Below, one piece after another: positions 10,541-20,806 of a DNA stretch of 64,000 nt. The position numbers and the translations under genes were made by a program. Location of the stretch: contig CM065652.1 of NCBI GenBank assembly GCA_033220425.1, positions 2,790,001 to 2,854,000 on the forward strand, read 5' to 3'. The stretch is from Lepraria neglecta (Eukaryota; Ascomycota; Lecanoromycetes; Lecanorales; Stereocaulaceae). The notes beneath the pieces were generated by a model, which was not told the DNA's origin, did not search any database, and worked only from the letters and a program-made list of their open reading frames with translations. Each line of letters begins with the position of its first letter. Position 1 is the first letter of the stretch.

Positions 10541-12128
10541 CTACTCGCTTCCCTCATCCATGATCTCATTCTCGATCTCCTCAATCGCATACTCATACGC
10601 CTCGTACAATCCCTTCATCTCCTCAGCCAGCTCTTGGCTCTGTTGGATAGTCTTTGCACAGAGCTCCCCCTTCTTGATTGCAGCACAGGCGAGGTTCAAA
10701 GCCTTGCTATAGACCGCCTTTTCGCGGGGATGAACGTAGAGGTTGTAGATGCGGTATTTGTCAGCGAGTTGCTTTTTCCATTTTGGGGTGGCCGGATCAG
10801 CGCGCATACGGAGCTCCTTCTCGTACGGGGTCTCTGGAGCTTCAGGATTCTTTGCCCTATCAGCTTTGACTTTAGCCAGGTTTGTCGCCGTGATGTAGTC
10901 GGTCTCTTCGGTGGCGGGGTCCTCGTTCTCTGAGGTTGTCAGTGGCGGGAATGTGTATTTCTGGACGAGGGGATGAGAGTTGGCCGCCATTGAATTAGTT
11001 CCCTTGTTCACTGGCTTGCTCGAAGTTTTCTTTCCATCGCCATAGCTGAGACCGGACTTGCTAGACTTGCTCGTAACTGCCTCCTTGTCATCGCCTCCGA
11101 GATCGAACTTTTTCTCCGAGGCCCAGCCCTTGAGCTTGCCGAAGCCGAATTCATTGTCACCCTTGTCATTAGCAACTTTGCTCTTCTTCTGGATAGTAGG
11201 ATGCCCATGCGTAGCGGTGGTCTTGGACTTGACGTTGTTGTCTGGAGCTTTGCCAGTCGAGCTCTCATTCTTGGCTTTATCCTGACTATGCGTAGCCGAA
11301 GTTCCAGTCTCGTCGTGACCATCACTAATGGGACCATGACCAAGCGCAATAGCGGTCGTGACCTCTTTGGCTTGGGTAGCGGAATCTGATACGGACTCGT
11401 TGATCGGGTTAGTGATGCCGACAATAGGATCCGGGCCGTTCCCCTCTTTGACGATGAGCACCAAAAGCTCCGTGAAATCGCGTAAGTCGGCCAGCGGCTG
11501 TCCAAGCCAAGTGTTAAGGTCGTCGAAATGGGTAACGTAGTAGTTGTTGATTGGGATGCTACCCTTTAGGGTTTTGCGAACTTGTCGCACATACTTCTCA
11601 GGGCGGAGCGTTCCATTCTTTTTATCCATGTCGATGCGCTCTGTGGGTGATTAGTCTACGCGCAGTCGAAGAAGTGGTTTTGGGAGAATGAGCAACTTAC
11701 TGATGGCCGGAACGGTTTGAGCTTCGAAGTACCTGCAAAGGTAGCAATAGTTTAGAACGAACGCTTGCTATGGCTGCAACATGCGAGCTCCATCAAGTTA
11801 GAACTCACTTTGCGGGTGCAGCGTATTGCTCGATGTCATTGAAGTACTGTTCAAAATCTTTCTTCACGGCTTCCAGCGGCTCGAAGACGACTCTCGTGGC
11901 TCGGTCCTTTCTATTACGGAACGCGTCTCCGTCCAAGATCAAGGCTACCTCGATGTTTTTTCTGATCGTGCTGATCGTGCCCTCCATCGCCTCATGGTTG
12001 AACGTTGTCTTGGGCATACGCCCCTCGAAAACCTGGTACATCGTGTTTCCCTCGTGGTCCATGGGAGTGTAACGGTCTGGCGATGCTGTCTCTGATCGCT
12101 CAGAGGCGGTAGCTTGGGGAGACTGCAT
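10541..12128 (-). CDS. Hypothetical fungal protein, Lys/Thr-rich middle region
   Basis: Exons 12128-11809, 11732-11701 (a 32-nt microexon) and 11640-10541, with introns of 76 and 60 nt, give a single frame of 483 aa. The N-terminal about 150 residues look folded: YQVFEGRMPKTTFNHEAMEG, DGDAFRNRKDRATRVVFEPL, then VRQVRKTLKGSIPINNYYVT. The centre (about residues 190-340) is low-complexity Ser/Thr/Lys-rich. The C-terminus (from TPYEKELRMRADP) is a conserved-looking helical region ending in a Glu-rich tail (YEYAIEEIENEIMDEGSE). I do not recognise a family. No signal peptide or membrane segment is present. It is convergent with the DUF7730-like gene. Confidence 0.7.
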
Positions 12129-12794
12129 TTTTGAGATAGTTAGAGAATTTCAGTATGAGGGTGTTTGGGAGAAGTGGTTGTTGTTGTGGGCTTGGTGAAC
12201 TTACGCGAGATCAGGATTCGAAACCCTTGATTTGTTAGTATCCTGATGATGTCGTGTACCGGCAGAGTTGGTGGAGTGGCTGCTGTACCGGTTGGAAGAT
12301 TTTTTATGTTTATACAAGTGAGCGAAAGGCTGCCGCGCTAAGGGCAGATATTGGGAAGTCGGCCAATTGGGAGCACAAGCAGTTTCACAGCAGCAGACTC
12401 CTCTGTACGTCTATTTTGATGCTTTGTTATTGCACTTTGTGTTACTCCCATATTTTCATATTGGCTATTGAACCAATGTCAAGGGTTGAGAACCGACTCC
12501 AGCCAGCCAAATTCCACTCCGATAGCCTTCTCCCTTTCATCGGATGTCAGGTTTTGAGCATCTGAGGGCACATTTTGACAATCGGACATAGTCTGGTACA
12601 ATGCAAAAAACATGACCTCATGAAAGAGGCAGGATTATGAGGAGGGCGCTGTTGCCTTATTGCGTAAGGTGTAGCGGTTCGACACTTCCGAAATTGAATT
12701 AACTCAATCTAGCGCTACATCACCTTTTCTTTCCACCTCCCCATTTCCTTTCCAACTTTTCTTTCCAACACCAGCCCAGCGGTTCAAGAATCGA
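12129..12794. promoter_or_regulatory. Divergent intergenic region
   Basis: Separates two divergent genes of unknown function. A pyrimidine-rich leader (CTTTTCTTTCCACC and similar) at about 12720-12770 probably belongs to the + strand gene. No recognised element. Confidence 0.4.
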
Positions 12795-13447
12795 ATGTCA
12801 CCTACAAAACGACAACTCTCACAGTCTTCGGAAGTTTTGCACCTTCAGCTTTCACCGACGGTACGTTCTCACTCGTTTGAAGCTGATCACAACTGATTTG
12901 TTGAAGAAGCGAGCAAAGAAACAAATGGCCTCTAATCAACCCCCACGTTCCTCCACGGACCACTTTCTACTTTTCTCCTCGGCCCTCAAAACCGAAATCA
13001 AAAATGAACTCCGACAAGAGTTCAGCGAGCCGCTTGCTCAAATCCAAACACTCCTTCAAGATGCCAACGAATGCACCTCAAAAGCTGAAGCGGCTACGAC
13101 GAAAGCTACCCAAACCCTCTTTGCCGCAAGCCAGACAAGTGCGGATGCACAGATTGCCATCGCCGAAGCTCAACAAACGATCATCAAAGCGAACCTCTCT
13201 CTCACGAAAGCCAACGAAACCGTGACGGAAGCCAACAGGACCATTTCTCAAGCTACCGACACAATTGTTGCCGCGAACGAAGCTTCCTCAAACGCCAAGA
13301 TGCTGAATGAGGATTCTAAAAAAACAATTGTCGAAGTTCACGCTTGCCTGACAAGACTCGAGGGCCTTGTAGAACGTCTCGAGATTACCCAATCCAAGTG
13401 TAAGTTCAATCTGTTTCTTCCAGGCCTGCCCTAACCTGGTCACAGGA
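12795..13447 (+). CDS. Alanine/threonine-rich coiled-coil protein, unknown function
   Basis: Exon 1 is 12795-12860 and exon 2 starts at 12907 (46-nt intron, phase 0). The spliced start reads MSPTKRQLSQSSEV, then SPTKRAKKQ, a basic cluster. The rest is one long helix-forming region with regularly spaced Ala (AEAATTKATQTLFAASQTS, AQIAIAEAQQTIIKANLSL, KANETVTEANRTISQATDTI), ending in VHACLTRLEGLVERLEITQ. A good donor (GTAAGT) lies at 13400. Splicing to the acceptor at 13445 would create the stop codon TGA across the junction, giving 186 aa; without splicing the frame runs 11 codons further to 13434. Likely an oligomeric coiled-coil protein; no family recognised. Confidence 0.6.
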
Positions 13448-14549
13448 GCACCGAAGTGATGGGGAAGTTTGGCCGGTGATTTGGGTTGCTTTTGAGGATG
13501 GGAACTGAATATGGCGTATCGTGTCACCCGTGCTTTACAGATGCTTCTATATCCTATTGTACATTGCAGCTCAAAGATAGAGACGTAATCAAAACCTTGG
13601 CTGTCGGACCTCTGGTCGTCTCACTGCCCCGATTCACCGCTTTGATCCAGCTTTTCTGTGGCTACATTCCTCGAGGGGCAAGCTCGAGTACACCGCTTCT
13701 CTCGCACTCCGACACGAGCTGGAGCCCGCGATGCTGGTACTCGGGCGAGGTCATGCATGTGAAAAGAAGTCTAAAGGCAGGAGCGGTGAACGCGGACAAA
13801 GCCTTGGACGAGCCAATGCGTGTAGGTAGCCGTCAAAGTGTCTTCGACAGCAAACAGAACGTGGGAACATGCATATAAGGGCCTTCCGGGCAATCGAGGA
13901 AGTCCGATGATCAGGGAAGAGAGTTCAAGTTCATTGCCTTAACGAGGAGCCCTTTATCGAATTTGCGCCTGTTCGGAAAGAGCCATGACAAATCTGTCAA
14001 AGGAGTGACTTCCAGAGTGCGAAGCGAACCGGGAACACCGATAAGATGCTCGATATCTTGAAGAATCTCAAGGTCGCCGGGATCTTGTCCAAACTCGACT
14101 ACCGCTGGAAGCAGAGTACTGCACGAGAGTCTGACCTCGAGCAGAAGCCACTCGGCTCGTCACATCGACTTTGTTGTCAATGCACCCGACGCAATGGTAC
14201 GCTATGGTACGCTGACTTGGAACAGTAACAACGCAAATACTCGACAAAGATGGTTGACTGTGTTATCATCCTGGATATTCGCATACGATCTTCCCGTGTT
14301 CACTACGGCTCATCCACCGCCACGGTATCAGAAGATGTTGGGAATGTCTGCTTCGAGAGCTTTTATCCGGTATCGTACAACCCAAAACTTACCGAGTCGA
14401 AGCGCCTCGAGTTTAATCGACATTACCTTGAGAGTACATAAAGTCAATCGCGCCTCCCAGCCTGAGACAGCTCATAGCAAATTCTTCAATCAGCCTGGAA
14501 CTCTCAAATCTTGTCCTCATTGCTTGTTTGACACAGTTACGACGTCAAC
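13448..14549. other. Intergenic, 1.1 kb, no gene recognised
   Basis: Contains several medium open frames without family resemblance. I see no repeat or RNA gene. Confidence 0.45.
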
Positions 14550-15402
14550 ATGCCTTCCCAATCCGTCATCATGAGTGCCTCGAAGTGGGAGTTCCTTCTG
14601 CGCCTTGAGCTTGATAGCAAGAATGCAGACCATCAATCAGTGTATTGGCTCATGAAGGTATGCTTCGCCGTACGCGCATGCACTCAATCCTCCCAAAGCC
14701 AAATCCTTACTTCCCAAACTCCTCAAAGGGCCCCCGGCCTCCTCCCTCCAAGTTCACGTTCTCTTTTGTTTTCCCCTCAGTTCTTATCAAAACCACCTGC
14801 GTGAACTCGATTTGCCCGAGCTCCTCCCCGGTCCTCTTTATGCACCACCCACTCCGCTGTCCCCAATAACCCCCGATCAAACACACCACTAACAATTCCC
14901 CCTCTCAGAACGAAGCCATAAACGTTTATAACTCCCAACTCCGCAATCGTAGCGCCCTCCGCCGCGAACACCGCGACGCCGAGCCCCCCTGGACCGCCAA
15001 TCAATTCACCGAAGACACCTTCAACGCAGCCATCGCAACGATCGAAGCCCAAGCCTCTCCACGCACAAGGGTCTTATATGCACGCGGCAGAAACGGCAAT
15101 GGGCCCAATTGGGTGATCCGCTGGATCTTGTACCATGTGTGTCGGTACCGGGATGGGCGGAACAGGAAAGCTCAGTCAAGGAACTTCCATGATGATGATG
15201 AGTTGGATGGTGGGAGTGGGGGCGCTGGTGCTGGTGCTGGTGCGGCTGGTGAGTGTTGAGACCTGAGCCAGCGACAGAGAGAGTATGTGTGGAGTGATGA
15301 CTGACTGACTTTTGGGTAGGTGGAGTGGGCTCCAGCAAGAAAACAAATGCCTTCTATGATACCGCGAGGAATGGATATGTCCAGGCTCAAGTGGCTCGTT
15401 AG
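14550..15402 (+). CDS. Small hypothetical fungal protein
   Basis: Exons 14550-14657, 14909-15248 and 15320-15402 splice in frame (introns 251 and 71 nt) to 176 aa. The first exon carries SASKWEFLLRLELDSKNADH. Exon 2 has ANQFTEDTFNAAIATIEAQA and WVIRWILYHVCRYRDGRNRK, suggesting a small helical domain, then an Asp-rich and Gly/Ala-repeat linker (GGAGAGAGAAGG). Exon 3 closes with KTNAFYDTARNGYVQAQVAR. The first intron is unusually long for this window. The protein is small, soluble and mostly basic; family unknown. Codon use looks like neighbouring genes. Confidence 0.6.
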
Positions 15403-15876
15403 AAGGTGGGCGAGATGAGGGAGGCGGCGAACAAAGGGGTAATCGAGTGCGGATGGGTCACTGCGACGGCTTCAAGCATTGCATCAGGACAATCGCTGGC
15501 CCACATTGGCTACTTGGTGCCTTTGTTGGTTCGAGGAGGATTGCATGCAGACTGCGCTGTGTTTGACGCTCTTGTTCATCCTTTTGAAACGAAAACCAGG
15601 CTCTCGATTGAGAGGATTCCCTATGGCGGCACACGTGCTCTTTGGCGTTCGTCCGTTCGTTCCCCGACTCCACTCTTCGCAATGATCGCGAAAAGTATAG
15701 TTCAATAAATCACGATCGTTAGATGCGAGTAATCATACTCTTTAAATCTGAACTATGGGATTAATGACTGACGACCCTGACCCAATATAAACGCCCTCGC
15801 TGTGTGAGAATCTTATGCAAGATATTTACACTGGGTGTAATAAGATCAGTATATACGTACCGCACTTCCCACTCCC
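15403..15876. other. Convergent intergenic region
   Basis: The 3' flanks of the small hypothetical gene and of mcu. AT-rich between about 15690 and 15860. No gene seen. Confidence 0.5.
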
Positions 15877-17474
15877 TCAATCATCATCCTCCTCGTTGCC
15901 ATCCTTATCCTTCCTCTCATTCTGCTTATCCTTCCTCACCTTCGCCATAGCCTCCGTAACCTTCTCATCCTTCTCATCCTGCTTCTCATCCCAATCCACG
16001 TCATACTCGTTCGCGATCTGCTTAATCTCTCTGCGGTAATTGTTTGCTTCTTCAATTAACGCATCCCATTTCTGAATATCAAAGCCTTTGTCGGCATATA
16101 GCTTCGTTTGGCGACGGCTGATGGTCAAGTTGAGGGCTGAGCGGTAGGACACTTCGCGGTTGTGGTAGAGGAACCAGAGATAGCCGCAAATGAGGGTTGA
16201 GAGCCCGACCAGATACTTCCAGAATGGTTAGAACCTTGAACGATAGTGGAGAGAATAAATGCTTACTGTGACAGGCTCCATTGTGTCCCAGCCTAGATCG
16301 GTCTCGAATGTGAGTCGGTAGACAACGTACCAGTACGTGATCAGTGCCCCAGCGCCGCCGATAGCCACTCGCTGGGCGCCCCGATGAGCCTGCATATCGC
16401 ATTCCTTCTTGGTGACTGCCAGGTCGATGATCTTGCTTGCAGTCTTCCGCAGTCGTAGTCTCAGGTAATGCGTCCTATCGTTGAATGAAGGCACAGCGAT
16501 CCGGATCTCCTCAGGCGCTCCTTCGATCTCCACGGCAAATTCTTTGCCTCGAGCAGCATCACGAATAAAGTCTCCAATCTCCGTTGATGAAGACCAGCGG
16601 ACGAATTTCCTAGGCCCATGCCCTTCTCCAGCTGAGGGACCTTCGTGGCCCAGGCGACTGTAGCTCTCCACCCCACCTTCACCTAGATTCCCAAACTTCA
16701 ATTCTGACTTCTTGCCCAGTTTCTCCTTCTTCTCGGATTTGCCATCGAACTCCGTTCCCTTTAGATCATCCTTGTAGTCCTCATGCATGTCTTCATTTGT
16801 GTCGTCCGTCTTCTTCTTATTCGGATCAATCTCATCCTGCTGGGAATCTTCAGCCCTGAAATGGACTTCGGGTATTTTGCTCTCTCCCTTGTCATTCGTG
16901 ATAGTAGGGAGCTCGGATTGTATGAGGCGCTCTAGATAGGAGAGTGGCTGGTGAGGGTGCACGAGGAGAGCCAGAGGTTCCACATCTTTCCTGTCCGAAT
17001 TCTTGTCGAGTGTATTCAGGGGTACGATCAACTTGAGAAGCCGCGAGGGAGTGGTCAGGAGCTTTCCTGGTAGCAGTCAGTAGACGTAGACGCAGCAATT
17101 GAACGAGTCTAACCTTTGGTCATGGCTCCGGCAGAGCGCTGGCGCGCAACTGGGGGTGTGTCCGAGCCTTCCCGATGCCATGGTGTCCTAGCCTGCTTCT
17201 TTTCCTGCTGCTTGTCTATGGCACTTTCAAATGCTGCCTCCTGCCTCGATTGGCTGCTTGTGCAGAGGCTTCTAGTAGCTCCAATGGTTCTCGCCTTTGC
17301 CTGGAGAGTGGCAGGACTCCAGAGAGTGCAGCATGCGGTGTAGCTTGGGGCGTGACAGCCCCATGTTGAACATGTTTTGGTAGGTAGTGAGCGAATAGAC
17401 CCAGATGCATGTTGCCTCTTTGGGGTCAACAATGGGCGAATTGAGAAGAGCGCCCTCGAAGCTGGGCACTGCAT
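15877..17474 (-). CDS. mcu: Mitochondrial calcium uniporter pore subunit (MCU)
   Basis: Exons 17474-17114, 17066-16267 and 16215-15877 (introns 47 and 51 nt) give about 499 aa. The N-terminus ([20 protein letters not shown]) is basic and serine-rich, a likely mitochondrial presequence. [15 protein letters not shown] and [19 protein letters not shown] are typical of fungal MCU. The first membrane helix ([17 protein letters not shown]) leads into the selectivity-filter motif [10 protein letters not shown] (the DIME motif), built across the second splice junction. The second helix is [15 protein letters not shown]. Coiled-coil segments flank the pore and the C-terminus is acidic. It forms the Ca2+ channel of the inner mitochondrial membrane. 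No EMRE gene is expected in fungi and none is seen. An acidic/Lys-rich insert lies around residues 170-215. An upstream ATG at 17579 is in frame, but the extra residues look less like a presequence. Confidence 0.93.
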
Positions 17475-18176
17475 TTCGACCGCACACCGTTGGAGATACC
17501 GCAATCTTCTGAGTCTGAAGAACAAGACATATCCAGACAAAAAAGAGAAACAAACGGGGCAGCAGGCGCTTTCGAGCAATGCATATCAAGCTTGACGCGA
17601 ATTGATCACACGAGAAACTTGGCCGAGTGCCAAGGCAAGCACGATGTCATAGGGCTGACCCCTTTCTCCCCTTTTGCTGGAAGGTGCTCTCGTCCAATCC
17701 ATCATGCGGCCTAGACACTGGGTTCACACTAAGTTACTCCGTAGAGTTTGCTCTTCGGTGAAATATGAGCAGAGAGGAGAATTAATGGGCTTTCATTAAG
17801 GTCATTAAGCTTGCTGGCTAATCTCTGATGCCTCTACCACCGTAATCCATCGCTATGCTGATTGCTGAGACAGGCAAGAACGCTCACGTTGAATGATAGA
17901 AGTCCGTACCGAGGTGTCATGCTAGATGCAAAGCATATAGTACGATGGCGAAAGAATGATGATTACCCCCAACGAATAAAGAAAGATGCCACGCTCGCGC
18001 GAATGAGTTTTTTTGCTACATATTTTCTCTGCCTCCAATGAGTGGTTCTAAGGTCATAGTCGTCGTAAATCGTCTCGCTAGGCCGTGAGGATTATCTTGG
18101 GTGATGTCGTGATGTCGTCAAAGGAGGGACTTCGCTTTTGCAACCGCCGTTCCGCATTTTCAACCCGATCTCGAGC
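17475..18176. other. Intergenic, 0.7 kb
   Basis: Upstream region of mcu and 3' flank of the next minus-strand gene. No gene recognised. Confidence 0.45.
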
Positions 18177-18598
18177 TCAGTACCGTCCTCCGCTTCGTCT
18201 CGAGACCCTGCTGCCGGCACTGAGCCTGTGGCTATCCCTGGAGGATCTGCTGCTCTCATAGCTCATCGGGCTACTGCCGCCGCTCCGGCTTCCGCTACTT
18301 CTGGAGTCGTCCGTGTAGACACTTCCCCTCTCAGTTCCAATGGCAATTGGTCGTCCTTGGATCACATCCCCGCTGGCCCGACCCTTGTGGCGGGTCGGAT
18401 ACATGCCGTCGCTCTTGGAGAAGTTTTGGCAAATCAGATAAGCACGCATCGCGGCATTTTCACGAGCTAGCCGTTCGCTTTCGAATGCCGTGTCTGTCTG
18501 GTACTCTCGGTTGTTGACACGTGCCACGCACACAAAGCCAGTCCTGGTGCGAAATGCTGCGTAAAGGGGCTCTGGCCATTGACGACGATGACATAGAT
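18177..18598 (-). CDS. dsRNA-binding-domain-like fungal protein (3' exon; 5' exon unresolved)
   Basis: An exon from an acceptor at 18599 (AACTAG) to a stop at 18177 encodes about 140 residues. It begins LCHRRQWPEPLYAAFRTRTG, then FVCVARVNNREYQTDTAF, then SERLARENAAMRAYLICQNF. A beta-beta-beta-alpha order with a conserved A-x2-x-A-A-M helix resembles a dsRBD fold, and I recall a fungal family with this signature (REYxT... ARENAAMRAY). The tail is Ser/Gly/Arg-rich (SRSSGSRSGGSSPMSYESSR). I could not place the first exon: a branch-like TACTGAC precedes the acceptor, but no convincing ATG exon splices to it within about 100 nt. RNA binding is inference. Confidence 0.5.
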
Positions 18599-18599
18599 C

Positions 18600-20806
18600 T
18601 AGTTATGATAAGTCAGTATTGGCGTTTCCACAGTCAGCTAGCCGTGAGCAGATCTGTCTTTCGTGCCAACACGCATTAGATCCAAAAGACGGGACAGCGA
18701 TGTAGATCTTGCAATTATTATGATATTTAGAACCAATAGAGAGAATAGCGTGTCCAATCTTCCAACGGTAACGGCAGTCCAACACCAAATGGTCTCTCGT
18801 AAACTCACAAGTCCGCCACACTGTAAAAAAAGGGGTACACGGGCCGGTGACTTTCAGAAGCACTGAAAATTGAAACTTGACATTATGGGTTTCGTAACCA
18901 AGGGGAGGACTGACTGGACAAATATTCCTGATAGTACATATCGACGATGATACCGTAGGTCCAAGTCCAGAGGATGCACCAGATACCAATGCCTCAGGGC
19001 ACTAGCAGAAACGCCTCTCGTGGTGTATGCTGCTGGTGGCCGTAGGAGGCGTTGATGCCCAAGGTAGCACTACGAGGTTCAAGAGATAGAGGCCGTTTCC
19101 AATCCGGTTATGGTTACTCTGGTAAAACGCCTTCTTGCAGATTCAGGTACAGAGACAGTCTAGTATGAAAAGATGCAAGTCGGAGAATTTGTATTGTGTG
19201 TAGGGAACCTGGATCTTGGGAATGCAGCCCAGCGGAAGGTTTATATCACTGCCAGATCTGTCCAAATAACGGACAGCGAAGAAGTGGAGACCCAGATGCA
19301 TGGCGGGCATTGGTAGGGATTTTTGGCCTGCAGCATGCTCCATGTCTGCGGCTCAGTGACTAATTCAAGCGACGATGTGCTGGCGAACACTTTACCAGTG
19401 GAAATTATTAAGTACCGAATTGAGGAGCGATTGACCTATTAAGTGTTTACAACGGATCGGTCCAAGCAAGCGAGTTGCATTGATTGACGTGCAGATGCCG
19501 CAGAATCCTCCTGGCCGTCGCCACGCTAGGACTGCGCGTCAGTGGCGAACGAGACGCCTGGTCGGGTGACGACCCAGTTTTGTGGGAGCATCCTCGGAGA
19601 GATAGGTACCAGACCCCGCCAGACTCAGTACTAAGGTACATCCAGACAGGTTGACTCCTGCAATATTTCGGCGTTTTGACCCTCTTCTCGCCTAATGCGA
19701 GGGAGATCCGGACCAGGCGTTTTGCGTTGTCAAGGTGAAGATCCACCCCCGATTACCAGGACGGGAGCGGACAGCTAGATCAAGAGCGTTGCATAATGTC
19801 CGCGACCAACACAAGCACTGCTATCGTGGGATGGAACTTTAGCGGTCCCTTAATGGAGGCTAATCTTAAGGCTTAACCCTCGGCGGCGCTCGTTGCGCTT
19901 AATTGGCACTGGAGATTATGATCATTGGGGTATCCCATGTCCAGCTCGGGGCTGCTTTGCTATTCCAATTTGTGTTAATCGTTGAAAGGGCCCCCAAAAG
20001 CCACTGCTGACAGTAATCACGCTTTTGCTGCACCCGGGATTGGTAGGCAAGAGAAGTCGGGCGTAATTCCTTTTCGACGGTGTGTGCATGTGTGATGAGT
20101 TGGCAATGCGCTTGACGTTGCAGGGCCGCATGCGTTGGAAAATCCAGGGACGGCTACTCGACTCGGACGAACTCGAAGTGTAATTCGTAGCATAGTAGCT
20201 TCTTTTATCATCCTCTGAAGATCGAGTCTGGTCAGGTCTAAAAGCAGGCAGATCGATGGTAAGCAGCTGCGTATTATTTTCCGTCCCAATCACAGAAGCT
20301 TGTGTTGCCGCTTCTCGTTAAAGATTGTGATTTCACCTCTGATGCAATTTTTATTTTCTCGAGTTCGTCATACCTCAGGCAAATTTCTCACCAGTTCTTG
20401 CGGGCTAGAGCATAACGGCGCTTCAATAACCGAATTAGTGGGAGCTGACGGCGTACCCGTTCGTTCAAATTCATGCAGCTAAGATGCGCCTGCGTCGAGC
20501 CGTTGGTACTGCCAGCGGGCTGGTGTGGAGACTTGTTAAGCTCATTGCGCCTCAGACCATGCACGGAGGATTAAATCCAGGCCTCAGAGCGGTAGAATCC
20601 CTTGTGCATTCCAGGACTGGAGGATCTACAAAGGATGAGGAGGTGGAGGTGAAGTTAAGGTCTGACCAGGGTGGAAAGTCAATCTCCACACGTTCGGCTA
20701 ATCCCGATTGGGTGCAAGATGATCGCTCTCTGCAAGATCCTATTCATGATTGGGCTACTATCTAATCAAGAAAGTTGGGTATCGAAATGACATCGGAGGA
20801 AATCCC
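18600..20806. other. 2.2 kb without a recognised gene
   Basis: Several minus-strand frames between 18600 and 19350 include hydrophobic stretches (for example IWCILWTWTYGIIVDMYY at about 18960) but none joins into a recognisable protein. They may be decayed coding sequence or the missing 5' exon(s) of the dsRBD-like gene. 19400-20800 shows no repeats or known domains on either strand. Confidence 0.4.

Noticed and set aside
13486-13878. 130-codon open frame after the coiled-coil gene
   Set aside because: Reads as low-quality composition with no domain; no upstream splice partner found.
20484-20765. 93-codon open frame on the + strand downstream of ram1
   Set aside because: No domain, no splice partners, atypical composition; overlaps the 3' side of a convergent real gene.
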